From Tunturibacter gelidoferens (GTDB lineage Bacteria; Acidobacteriota; Terriglobia; Terriglobales; Acidobacteriaceae), in contig NZ_CP132938.1 of NCBI RefSeq assembly GCF_040358255.1, positions 3,348,001 to 3,412,000 of the forward strand: a stretch of DNA of 64,000 nt. Direction: 5' to 3'. Made by a program: the position numbers and the translations under genes. Shown here piece by piece: positions 47,901-55,182 of the stretch (positions within the stretch are counted from its first letter, which is position 1; each line of letters begins with the position of its first letter). The notes beneath the pieces are model-generated. The model made no database searches. It was not told the DNA's origin and worked only from the letters and a program-made list of their open reading frames with translations.

Positions 47901-48115
47901 ACGGACACGGTTTTCAAGGCTCGGAGGAGAACAGCTCGCGCCGCGGCCACTTCGGCATTCCCGTGATGGAGGAGCGAGCGCGCAAGATCGGCGGCACGTT
48001 CCGGCTGCAGACCTCAGCCGAGGCCGGTACTGAGGTGACGGTGAAGGTGTCCTTCAACGCAGCACAGCAATCGCTAAGGCAGGAGCATCATGTTATACGT
48101 TGGATAGGGATATGA
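44951..48115 (+). CDS. Sensor histidine kinase with beta-propeller (Reg_prop/Y_Y_Y) input and HisKA_3 core
   Basis: The 1054-residue frame starts at TTG 44951; GTG codons shortly after are alternatives. After a signal-anchor (LILSVLLYVAAGMFACG) come about a dozen two-component propeller repeats (for example LWIGTDGSGILH, LWVGMLTGGLSRW, MWIGTWFNGIYSY), spanning residues 70-650. A Y_Y_Y domain (YRYRLAGYDAEW) and a transmembrane helix near 800 follow. The cytoplasmic kinase has EERNRISRECHDTLMAGF with the phosphoacceptor histidine, and an HATPase domain with QEAVSNAIRHA, DDGHGF and GHFGIPVMEERARKIGG. This is the hybrid-type extracytoplasmic ligand sensor common in Bacteroidetes and Acidobacteria. 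The stop overlaps the regulator start, so the two are co-translated. Confidence 0.92.
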   Translation: MIRRFHPVRVERDPHATPTVCLPRGVGLVSVASQFRRRSGLILSVLLYVAAGMFACGAMAQTSSPLRLSEYQKQDWQIEDGLPDNNVRMIAQRPDGLLLLATGSGLATFDGQHFHSLPIVVGGLADNEAINAVLPEGNDDLWIGTDGSGILHRTASGTVAISEQAGFHNERIRTFYRDAQGVLWIATQNGIERFVSNHLEAVAGAGMISGDITTPFAEDGHGGMFFITSSGLYHWQGGKVQRYRVGTSASDTEVAVYRDAAQRIWVGTMTHLMQLVPRKCALCGEAPAFDPVVRATLASPITTLLGDATAGNLWMGTRHDGVWRFGADGLSHWGSRNGLSDDAIRTLFMDDEQNLWVGMLTGGLSRWHKGALAPFGEPEGFHASYAANVFADSRGDLWFGTWGNGLFRRHNGQLIPSTPPGMPITTAIRALAEDQKGRMWIGTWFNGIYSYDGHSYRHYLLGNESPGNAVSSILADSHGGLWVGTYTGVLYFPQGQPDRQNRRQFVETKLITCLIEDRDGSILVGTSSGLYRVRDGTVSAVSGLPHPYVLSLVLDSGGYLWAGTKAGGIVAIRQDHAVALPGNVNAPTQPVSTATEDQDGHLWLGTYRGIVRLTVAELHAVIEGRQHPLSVVILGKADGMRSSECGGPSKPSSTLQPDGTLWFATTKSFVHTTDVAERLGTISPAATITGWTLSSDPDAADTDTRTGDSRIELEAGQPDILFFFNAKLLSNPAHVEYRYRLAGYDAEWTNTRAHAARYRRLPPGTYRFEVQARAGGEDWTSRVSSVEVKQRPYFYQTWYFAAGLCLVVLALATQLFRRRLQLMKGRIGIVLEERNRISRECHDTLMAGFAAISWQLEATSKLFRDSDLSSTPAAQSCELARSMVSHCQAEARRIIWDLRDADEMTNLLSRALSRVLEANPLQENFKTTFEIEGEEQPLAPGCVHHLVCIGQEAVSNAIRHANPSRILILLRYEADSLSLSIYDDGHGFQGSEENSSRRGHFGIPVMEERARKIGGTFRLQTSAEAGTEVTVKVSFNAAQQSLRQEHHVIRWIGI

Positions 48116-48735
48116 AACAGATTCGTGTGTTGCTGATCGAAGACCACTTTCTTGCGCGCATGGCGCTGCACTCGGTGCTCTCGGGTCATTCACAGATTCA
48201 GATTATTGGTGAAGCCAGCGACGGTGAGACAGGTGTTGAGATGTATCGAAGTCTGCGTCCGGATGTGGTGGTGCTCGATCTACGCTTGCCACGGCTCAGC
48301 GGCTTCGAGGTGATCGATCAAATTCGCAAAGAGTATTCTTCCGCTCGCATTGTTGTGCTTTCCAACTATCAGGGTAGCGAGGATATCTATCGTGCGGTGC
48401 GAAGCGGCGCGATGGCATATCTGAATAAAGATGCGAGTGGAGAGCAGCTTTTGAACGCTATCCAGAATGTGGATCGAGGATTAAGGTATCTTCCTCATCT
48501 CGCGCTCGACCGCCTGGCCGAGCGCACGCCGGTTCTGGAGTTGACGCCACGCGAGAGCGAGGTGCTCGCCGGAATTACGCGAGGACTTAGTAACCGGGAG
48601 ATCGCGGAGGATCTTCATATCGCTGAGAAGACGGTGAGAATTCATGTCAGCTCACTGCTCGATAAGATGGGTGCACGCGACCGGACTCAGGCGACGATTT
48701 ACGCCTTTCAGCGCGGACTTGTCCACCTGAACTGA
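48112..48735 (+). CDS. NarL/FixJ-family response regulator
   Basis: ATG 48112 overlaps the kinase stop as ATGA; a TTG four codons earlier is possible. The 207-residue protein has a receiver domain (1-120) with acidic pair Glu10/Asp11, phosphoacceptor Asp56 in VVVLDLRLPRLSG and Lys106 in MAYLNKDAS. The LuxR-type helix-turn-helix follows (about 140-205: LTPRESEVLAGITRGLSNRE, then EKTVRIHVSSLLDKM). It should be phosphorylated by the upstream kinase and control nearby promoters, most simply that of the TonB receptor gene starting 209 bases downstream. Confidence 0.95.
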   Translation: MKQIRVLLIEDHFLARMALHSVLSGHSQIQIIGEASDGETGVEMYRSLRPDVVVLDLRLPRLSGFEVIDQIRKEYSSARIVVLSNYQGSEDIYRAVRSGAMAYLNKDASGEQLLNAIQNVDRGLRYLPHLALDRLAERTPVLELTPRESEVLAGITRGLSNREIAEDLHIAEKTVRIHVSSLLDKMGARDRTQATIYAFQRGLVHLN

Positions 48736-48740
48736 CTAGC

Positions 48741-48758
48741 CTAGGACATTTGTCCTAG
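48741..48758. promoter_or_regulatory. Perfect inverted repeat CTAGGACA-TT-TGTCCTAG
   Basis: Eight-base arms are exact reverse complements with a two-base centre, five bases after the response-regulator stop and about 185 bases before the TonB receptor start. It could be an operator for the adjacent NarL-type regulator or a small terminator; no T-run follows, which favours the operator reading. A second short repeat, CGGTAG-G-CTACCG, lies near 48864-48876. Confidence 0.45.
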
Positions 48759-48943
48759 CTAAAGACATGGCAACAGCCTAATGACAATCAGATGACCCCG
48801 TAATCAAATCCCTGTTAATCCTCAGCCTGGGATCTGAATCGCTGTACCTGCCGAATCAGCCGACGGTAGGCTACCGCCGTCGCTCTGAAAGCCAGGCGAG
48901 TGGACTGTGAATAAATCAACGGACGTCTTTCGGAGGTCATGCT

Positions 48944-51900
48944 GTGAACAAAGTTCTTCTACGAATTTGTTTGATGTGTCTTCTTGGTGCTTCGGGCGCA
49001 TCCGCGCAGATCGCTAACAACACAGCTCTGGTGGGGACGGTCGTTGATGCGAGCGGAAGCTCAGTAGCGGGTGCTCAGGTTACCGCCACAGAAGAGGCCA
49101 CGCAGCTGAAGTACACGGCGACCACCAACTCACAGGGCTACTACTCCATTACCTTCATCAAGAGCGGCGTCTATGATCTGTCCGTCGAAAAGGGTGGATT
49201 CAAGAAGGAACAGACGGTGGGTGTTCCCGTATCGGTCGACCTCGCAGTGCGTACGGACTTTGATCTGAAGATCGGGTCCACAACGGAGACCGTTACCATC
49301 ACCGCCAGTACGGCTCCGCTCTCCACCGACGACGCAAACCTCGGAGAGACGTTTTCGACCAAACAGGTTGAGGATCTTCCGGTTCAGGGGCACAATGCGC
49401 TCGAGGTGGCTGCGCTCGCCTCGAACGTCACGATTGGATCGAAGACCAGCTACAGTGGAAACCCTCCCGGCGTCGACTTTATTGGAGCGGGACAACGTGA
49501 GACGCAGAACGATCTGACTCTCGATGGCGTCTCGATCATGAACAACTTGGGGAACGTCACTCCCGCGCGGCCCGGCACGGATATGATCTCCGAGGTTCAG
49601 ATGCAGAGCGGAAACTATCCTGCACAGTATGGCGCCTACCTCGGCGTGCACATCAATCTCGTCAGCAAGGTTGGTACTAACGACTTTCATGGTGTGGTCT
49701 ACGACTATGTTAAAAATACGGCTCTGAACGCGCACAATTTCCTTGATTCTCCTACGCAGAAGAAGGCGCCTCTGAACTACAACCAATATGGGTTTACCTT
49801 GGGTGGGCCTGTCTGGATTCCGAAGCTTTACAACGGCCGCAATAAGACCTTCTTTTTTGGTTCCTACGAGAAGCTAAATCAAAAAGCACAGAGCGCTGGT
49901 ACTTCTACTGTTATGACAGCAGCCCATGAAGGCGGGGACTTCTCGGCTTTAGGCACCCTGAATCCTAACGGCAGTTGTACGGGCATCTGTCTTAAAGACC
50001 CCTATAACAATAATGCTTACTACCCGAACAATCAGATTCCGGTCAGCGAACTGTCGACTCCTGCAGCGTTGATCGCAAAAAAATACGAGGCTTATGTGCC
50101 GCTGCCGAACGCCGCTGGGATAAACAACAACCTCAACAATGTCTACTTCCCGAACAACCTGTTTATCGCGCAGACGCTGGAGCGCGTCGATGAGAACATC
50201 GGAGAGCGGGTGCGGATCTTCGTGCGCTACCACTGGCAGAACCTAACCTATGCCAATGGAAATCAAGTTCCAGTAGCCGGCGGATACGGGCCTGGCAATA
50301 GCCGAAATCTGGCTGTCGGATACTCCCACGTCATTACACCTCGACTCGTCAACGACTTTCACTTCGGCATCAACAAGTTTCTGACCGACTCTCTGAACTA
50401 CTGGTACGTGAACAACCTTAAGGGAGCAGGCACCTCTCTCGGTATCCCCGGATTCAACTACGACACCACAACGGGAAACCTTGGAATCCCCAATGTTCAG
50501 CTGACTAGCGCAAGCGGTATGAACATTGGAAACAATGGAACGAACTGGTTTCAGGATGACCGTACGCTCGACGGATATGACCAAGTCAGCTACACCCGCG
50601 GCAAGCACAACATTATGGCTGGTATAGAACTTCGGAAGCTGACCTTAGGCCGCGCTGCAACCAACGAATCCCTCGGCTTATTTACCTTCAATGGAACACT
50701 GACGGGTGACAGCCGGGCCGACTTTGCGCTGGGCCTGGCGGCGACTGATCAGACGCCTGTAAGTACTATCAAGGGTTCGGTGGCCGAATGGCGCGACGGA
50801 TTTTTCGTCCTGGACAACTGGCAGGCTACCTCGAAGCTGACCATAAACTATGGCCTGCGTTACGATCTGCCGACCGTCCCTTACAGTCTGAACGGCTACG
50901 CACGTTTGCTGAACCCAACGGAGACCGCGCTGATTCCGCCAACGAGTGCGCTGACTCCGAATACCTTCACTCCTACTCCGGGATTCAAACTCGCAAGCGC
51001 AACCCACGACAACTGGGGACCGCGTCTGGGAATCGCATATCGCGCGACCGACAAGACTGTGATTAGAGGGGGAGTGGGTTTCTACTACAACGCCAACCAG
51101 CTCAACAGCTTTACCTTGCTCAGCAGCAACTACCCGCTGGGAGCCTTCATTGGATACAGCACGACAGCAGCAAATCTTCTGTCCTTCACAAATCCAACTC
51201 CTGGGGCGGGCAGTGCTTCTCCAATTGCCGGTACTCCTGGCACCTTTCAGAGCGCAGTTCAGTATGATCCGAAGAACAAAACGCAGCGCAGTTATCAGTG
51301 GAACGTCAGCGTTGGGCAGGAGTTATGGAGGGGGGCGGCTTTTGAGCTTCAGTATCTGGGGTCTCACTCTCTGCATTTGGATATCAGCGACTACAGAAAT
51401 CTGCCCACGAATCCTAGTGGAAACGGGATTGCATCGTATGCGACTAAGCCCACGCTCAACTCTTTGCGGCCAAACCCGCTCTTTGGTTCGATACGCGATC
51501 TTAACAACATCGCCTACTCCCACTACAACGGTTTGACCACAATCTTCCGTCAGCGGCTCTTGTATGGTCTATCGGGACAGGCGAGCTATACATGGTCTCA
51601 CGACCTGGACATTGGCTCAGACTCGAACGGTGGCGGAACAGCGTCGCAGCCATTCAACATCAAAGCCGACTATGGCAACTCCAACTGGGATATCCGTCAT
51701 CGCTTCGTCGGCGTATTGACTTACGATCTGCCGTCCTTCAAAGGAAGAAACCGCTGGGTCCGGGAGACGCTTGGCGGCTGGCAGCTCAATGACATCGTCA
51801 ATCTGCAGACGGGCATGCCCTTCAATGTGGTGCTGGGCTATAACAGCGCGGGGTTCGATCAAGGTACGACGCGGCCGAGTTTTGTCCATCAGGCCAGTGC

Positions 51901-52342
51901 TCACTGCAGTCTGCACAATTACATTACGGGCAACAAAACGTCGTGCATCGATGCAACAGCTTACACGCTTCCTGTAGCTCCACAAACGCTGAATTCCTCC
52001 GGAGCCATCGTTGCTTACAACTACGCGTTCGGAAACACCTCAAGAAATACCCTTCATGGACCTGGCTTCTCGTATGACAATCTGTCGCTCTTCAAAGATT
52101 TCGGGCTGCGTGAGCGGATGAAGATTCAGCTTCGTGCAGAGGCTCTGAACGTGTTCAACCACCCGAGTGCGGCGAATCCGAACTCTTCCAACGGAAGCGG
52201 GAATCCGACGCTCAACGCTGCGTCTCAATCGAGTACTGCCGTGAGTACTAGTGGATTCGGTCAAGTTATCGGGGTCCAGACACTTCCCGGTGAGTTGAGT
52301 GGAGCTCGTTCGCTGCAACTAGCAGGTAAGTTCATCTTTTAG
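48944..52342 (+). CDS. TonB-dependent receptor, Oar/carboxypeptidase-regulatory type
   Basis: GTG 48944 follows GGAGG with seven-base spacing. The 1132-residue product begins with a signal peptide (LLRICLMCLLGASGASAQ), followed by a carboxypeptidase-regulatory Ig domain (ALVGTVVDASGSSVAGAQ), a plug region (VEDLPVQGHNALEVAALAS, LTLDGVSIMNNLG) and a barrel ending SLQLAGKFIF. It is a paralogue of the receptor at 27468 but clearly divergent. No SusD homologue accompanies it. It heads a set of exported enzymes, so it probably delivers their substrate across the outer membrane. Regulation by the preceding two-component pair is likely. Confidence 0.9.
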   Translation: MNKVLLRICLMCLLGASGASAQIANNTALVGTVVDASGSSVAGAQVTATEEATQLKYTATTNSQGYYSITFIKSGVYDLSVEKGGFKKEQTVGVPVSVDLAVRTDFDLKIGSTTETVTITASTAPLSTDDANLGETFSTKQVEDLPVQGHNALEVAALASNVTIGSKTSYSGNPPGVDFIGAGQRETQNDLTLDGVSIMNNLGNVTPARPGTDMISEVQMQSGNYPAQYGAYLGVHINLVSKVGTNDFHGVVYDYVKNTALNAHNFLDSPTQKKAPLNYNQYGFTLGGPVWIPKLYNGRNKTFFFGSYEKLNQKAQSAGTSTVMTAAHEGGDFSALGTLNPNGSCTGICLKDPYNNNAYYPNNQIPVSELSTPAALIAKKYEAYVPLPNAAGINNNLNNVYFPNNLFIAQTLERVDENIGERVRIFVRYHWQNLTYANGNQVPVAGGYGPGNSRNLAVGYSHVITPRLVNDFHFGINKFLTDSLNYWYVNNLKGAGTSLGIPGFNYDTTTGNLGIPNVQLTSASGMNIGNNGTNWFQDDRTLDGYDQVSYTRGKHNIMAGIELRKLTLGRAATNESLGLFTFNGTLTGDSRADFALGLAATDQTPVSTIKGSVAEWRDGFFVLDNWQATSKLTINYGLRYDLPTVPYSLNGYARLLNPTETALIPPTSALTPNTFTPTPGFKLASATHDNWGPRLGIAYRATDKTVIRGGVGFYYNANQLNSFTLLSSNYPLGAFIGYSTTAANLLSFTNPTPGAGSASPIAGTPGTFQSAVQYDPKNKTQRSYQWNVSVGQELWRGAAFELQYLGSHSLHLDISDYRNLPTNPSGNGIASYATKPTLNSLRPNPLFGSIRDLNNIAYSHYNGLTTIFRQRLLYGLSGQASYTWSHDLDIGSDSNGGGTASQPFNIKADYGNSNWDIRHRFVGVLTYDLPSFKGRNRWVRETLGGWQLNDIVNLQTGMPFNVVLGYNSAGFDQGTTRPSFVHQASAHCSLHNYITGNKTSCIDATAYTLPVAPQTLNSSGAIVAYNYAFGNTSRNTLHGPGFSYDNLSLFKDFGLRERMKIQLRAEALNVFNHPSAANPNSSNGSGNPTLNAASQSSTAVSTSGFGQVIGVQTLPGELSGARSLQLAGKFIF

Positions 52343-52483
52343 CGGCCTGTTCGCTTCGGGCGGCGGCCGGTAGTGCCGCCGTCTGCTGCACGAAGTTCAT
52401 CGAAGGAAGAGCCGGAAACCTGGAAAGATCGGATCACAGTTGAGATACGAAGCCTATTATTTTGAGGAGGAGAGTTTTCTATC
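52343..52483. other. Spacer with GGCGGC/GCCGCC hairpin before the RraA-like gene
   Basis: GGCGGC and GCCGCC at about 52361-52381 can pair across a short loop just after the receptor stop. There is no clear T-run, so it may attenuate rather than end transcription. AGGAGGAGA near 52463 is the ribosome site of the next gene. Confidence 0.35.
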
Positions 52484-53266
52484 ATGACCTCGAACAAGAC
52501 CAGTTGGATTCGTCCCATCACCGGTACGGTTGCGGCCGTTTTTCTTTGTTGTACGGTGCTTACCCTTATGCAGAAGGTGAACGCCGACGCGCAGAAGACC
52601 TCAGCAGAATATGCCGCAGACCCGGCGGCTATGATCGACGCGTATCGTCATGTCGAAGCTGCTTCTGTTTCCGACGCGATCGAACAGCTGCTGCATGAAA
52701 AGCGGTATATGTCGCATCGCATGCAGGCAGTGTTTCCCACGAAGTTTGCCGGTGCGGCGCTTACCGTCAAGCTGACTAAACAGGAGAACCACGACCCCGC
52801 AGCGTTGACCGGGATGCTTCAGGCGATCGACTCCGGCAGCGCTGGATCCGTGTATGTCATGCAGGTAGAAGACGGGGCAGATATCGCCGGCATGGGTGGA
52901 CTTATGGGTACCGCTATGTTTGCCAGGGGGTTCGCCGGCGCGGTCGTCGATGGAGGGGTGCGCGATCTGCCGCAGCTCAAGCGCATCGGCTTTCCAGTCT
53001 ATTCCACGGGACCGGTGCCCTCCACCTCGGTGAGTCATTATCGCTTCGGGGGAGTGAACGTTCCCATCCTTTGCGATGGCGTCGCGGTTGCTGCCAACGA
53101 TATCGTTGTTGCTGATCAGGATGGCGTCGTGGTGGTGCCGCGTGAGCATGCCGCTGACATTCTTGTTCTCGCACAGAAGCTGGATAACAGCGAACACTCC
53201 ATGTATCCCTTTATCGAAAAGTTTCACTCCATTACGGAGGCTGTCCGCCAATTTGGCAGAATCTAA
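52484..53266 (+). CDS. RraA-family (HMG/CHA aldolase-like) protein with export signal
   Basis: The 260-residue product has a hydrophobic N-terminal segment (TGTVAAVFLCCTVLTLMQ) that looks like a signal peptide or anchor, unusual for this normally cytoplasmic family. The RraA fold is shown by VVDGGVRDLPQLKRIGFPVY, with the conserved Arg-Asp, and by VVADQDGVVVVPREHA near the end. Relatives include 4-hydroxy-4-methyl-2-oxoglutarate/4-carboxy-4-hydroxy-2-oxoadipate aldolase, oxaloacetate decarboxylases and the RNase E inhibitor RraA. With a secreted location and catabolic neighbours, aldolase or decarboxylase chemistry on a 2-oxo acid is more likely than RNase regulation. The next gene starts 21 bases downstream. 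Confidence 0.85.
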   Translation: MTSNKTSWIRPITGTVAAVFLCCTVLTLMQKVNADAQKTSAEYAADPAAMIDAYRHVEAASVSDAIEQLLHEKRYMSHRMQAVFPTKFAGAALTVKLTKQENHDPAALTGMLQAIDSGSAGSVYVMQVEDGADIAGMGGLMGTAMFARGFAGAVVDGGVRDLPQLKRIGFPVYSTGPVPSTSVSHYRFGGVNVPILCDGVAVAANDIVVADQDGVVVVPREHAADILVLAQKLDNSEHSMYPFIEKFHSITEAVRQFGRI

Positions 53267-53287
53267 TAATGCGACCTTCACAGAACG

Positions 53288-54592
53288 ATGTTGCTACTGG
53301 AGGCTTTGTTGACGCTCTCTGCACAGGATTCACACCTTTTTACGCGAAGACGATTTCTTGGCTGGTCACAGGCCGCACTGGCAGTTCTGGGTGCGGCATC
53401 AATCCTGCCGTCGAAATCCAACGCTCTCTCAACCACTTCTGAGGCGCAATCTGCGGATGACTACTACGCAAAGCTCGGCGTCGAGAAGATCATCAACGCC
53501 GCCGGAACCTACACCTATCTCACTGCTGCAGTTATGCCTCCGCAGGTGCAGCACGCTGTCGCGCAGGCGGCTCTGCATCCCGTTGTGTTGAAAGATCTGC
53601 AAAAAGCCTCGGGAGAATATATTGCCAAGCGGCTTCGATGCGAAGCAGCTCTCGTGAGTTCCGGGGCTTCTGCGGCACTCACGCTTGCAACTGCAGCCTG
53701 CATCGCCAACGCGAACGGTGTTGCAGCTAACCTGATTCCGGAGAGTGTCGGCGGCATGAAGAATGAAGTGATCGTTCAGAAAGCGCATCGCTATGAGTAC
53801 GACCACGCGATGCTGCTCTGTGGAGTGCGCATCGTCGAGGTTACAACGGTGGACGAGTACAGGCGTGCATTCTCTCCAAAGACGATCATGACGAACTTCT
53901 TCAATTCAGCCGAAGGGGGTGAGATCGATCGCCGGACCTGGCTTGAGGTTGCGCATCAATATAACGTGCCTTGCCATATGGATGCTGCAGCAGATATGCC
54001 TCCGATTGAGAATCTGTGGAAGTACACGGGCATGGGCTATGACCTTGTCTGTTTCTCCGGCGGGAAGGGAATACGCGGTCCACAAAATGCTGGGCTGCTA
54101 CTCGGCAAAAAGCATCTTATCGATTTGGCAATGGAGAGCAACAACCCAAACTCAGACGCTGTGGGCCGCGGCATGAAGGTTGCCAAGGAGCAGATCGTCG
54201 GCATGGTCGCTGCGGTGGACTGGCTGCTTGAGCAGAACGACGAGACGGACCAGGCCGAGTATGCGCGCCGTGCCGATGTGATCGTTCGCGAGGTGAAGGA
54301 CATTCCCACAATGAAGACGGAGGTCTTCGTGCCTGAAATCGCCAACCATGTGCCGCATCTGATGCTCGCGTACGATCCGCAGGTTGTTGGCATCACGCCA
54401 AAGCAGGTCCAGGAGCGGCTTCGCGCACAGCGTCCTCGGATTGAACTCAATCCTGCGACCGGTTCATCTGGCCGTTTTGGCTCTCACTCCAACGAAAACA
54501 CTATCGTCGTCGGAACCTGGATGCTGCAGCCTGGTGAGGCCGAGATTGTTGGCCGCCAGCTTCGTGTAGTCCTCTCTCACCCAAACGTCTGA
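53288..54592 (+). CDS. SelA-like/class V-fold PLP-dependent enzyme, Tat-exported
   Basis: The 434-residue protein has a clear twin-arginine signal (FTRRRFLGWSQAALAVLGA) and so would be exported with its cofactor bound. The fold-type I PLP domain has VSSGASAALTLATAAC for phosphate contact, Asp232 in CHMDAAADMPP and the Schiff-base Lys260 in CFSGGKGIRGPQNAG. SGGKxxRGPQ is characteristic of the selenocysteine-synthase-like branch that includes D-glucosaminate-6-phosphate ammonia-lyase and uncharacterised aminotransferase-like enzymes. No selenium genes are nearby. Beta-elimination of ammonia from a 2-amino acid or amino sugar acid is the best family-based guess. A second, longer relative is encoded at 55183. 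Confidence 0.85.
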   Translation: MLLLEALLTLSAQDSHLFTRRRFLGWSQAALAVLGAASILPSKSNALSTTSEAQSADDYYAKLGVEKIINAAGTYTYLTAAVMPPQVQHAVAQAALHPVVLKDLQKASGEYIAKRLRCEAALVSSGASAALTLATAACIANANGVAANLIPESVGGMKNEVIVQKAHRYEYDHAMLLCGVRIVEVTTVDEYRRAFSPKTIMTNFFNSAEGGEIDRRTWLEVAHQYNVPCHMDAAADMPPIENLWKYTGMGYDLVCFSGGKGIRGPQNAGLLLGKKHLIDLAMESNNPNSDAVGRGMKVAKEQIVGMVAAVDWLLEQNDETDQAEYARRADVIVREVKDIPTMKTEVFVPEIANHVPHLMLAYDPQVVGITPKQVQERLRAQRPRIELNPATGSSGRFGSHSNENTIVVGTWMLQPGEAEIVGRQLRVVLSHPNV

Positions 54593-54639
54593 ACAACACG
54601 CTACATTCGATCAGCCCAACAACAGAAAAGGAGTCAGCC

Positions 54640-55113
54640 ATGGAAAAGCAGTCCAGAAGAGGCCTTCTCAAAAACGCTGCCAAAGCCGCCGTCATTGCAA
54701 CAGGAGGCGCGGCTCTTGCGGGGACGACGAAGGCACAGGTGACCGGCAAGCTCGAGAAGAAATCCTATCCAGCCAAACCAGCTTCAGAACCAGCTCAGCT
54801 GTTCTCAAGCGCCGTTTCGTACGGCAACCTTCTCTTTCTTGCGGGAGTCGGAGCGCACTTTCAAGGAACAATTGAAGAACACACGAAACATGTCCTTGAT
54901 GAACTTGATAAGAATCTGACTGCAGCGGGTTCTTCGATGGAGAAGGTCCTCAAAGTCAACGTGTATCTCAACGACATCAACGACTGGGCAAAGATGAACA
55001 CCGTTTATGGGGGCCGCTGGGGCAAGATTCCTCCGGTACGTACTACGATTGCGCCCGCCGGCGGCATTCCGGGAAATTCGCTTGTAGAAATCGACCTCAT
55101 TGCCTACATCTGA
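54640..55113 (+). CDS. RidA/YjgF-family imine deaminase homologue, Tat-exported
   Basis: The 157-residue protein starts with a twin-arginine signal (KQSRRGLLKNAAKAAVIATG) and continues as a complete RidA domain (about 38-157): LLFLAGVGAH, VLDELDKNLTAAGSSMEKVL, and IPPVRTTIAPA with the catalytic Arg134. RidA proteins hydrolyse reactive enamine/imine intermediates made by PLP-dependent lyases to 2-oxo acids and ammonia. Its position between two exported PLP enzymes gives it an obvious job, clearing their imine products in the periplasm. A ribosome site (AAAAGGAG) precedes ATG 54640. Confidence 0.9.
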   Translation: MEKQSRRGLLKNAAKAAVIATGGAALAGTTKAQVTGKLEKKSYPAKPASEPAQLFSSAVSYGNLLFLAGVGAHFQGTIEEHTKHVLDELDKNLTAAGSSMEKVLKVNVYLNDINDWAKMNTVYGGRWGKIPPVRTTIAPAGGIPGNSLVEIDLIAYI

Positions 55114-55182
55114 ACTTTGATCTAGGTCATCAGGGCACGTTCACAAACACGTCTTACTTCAGGAAAAAGGGAACGGGTTCAT

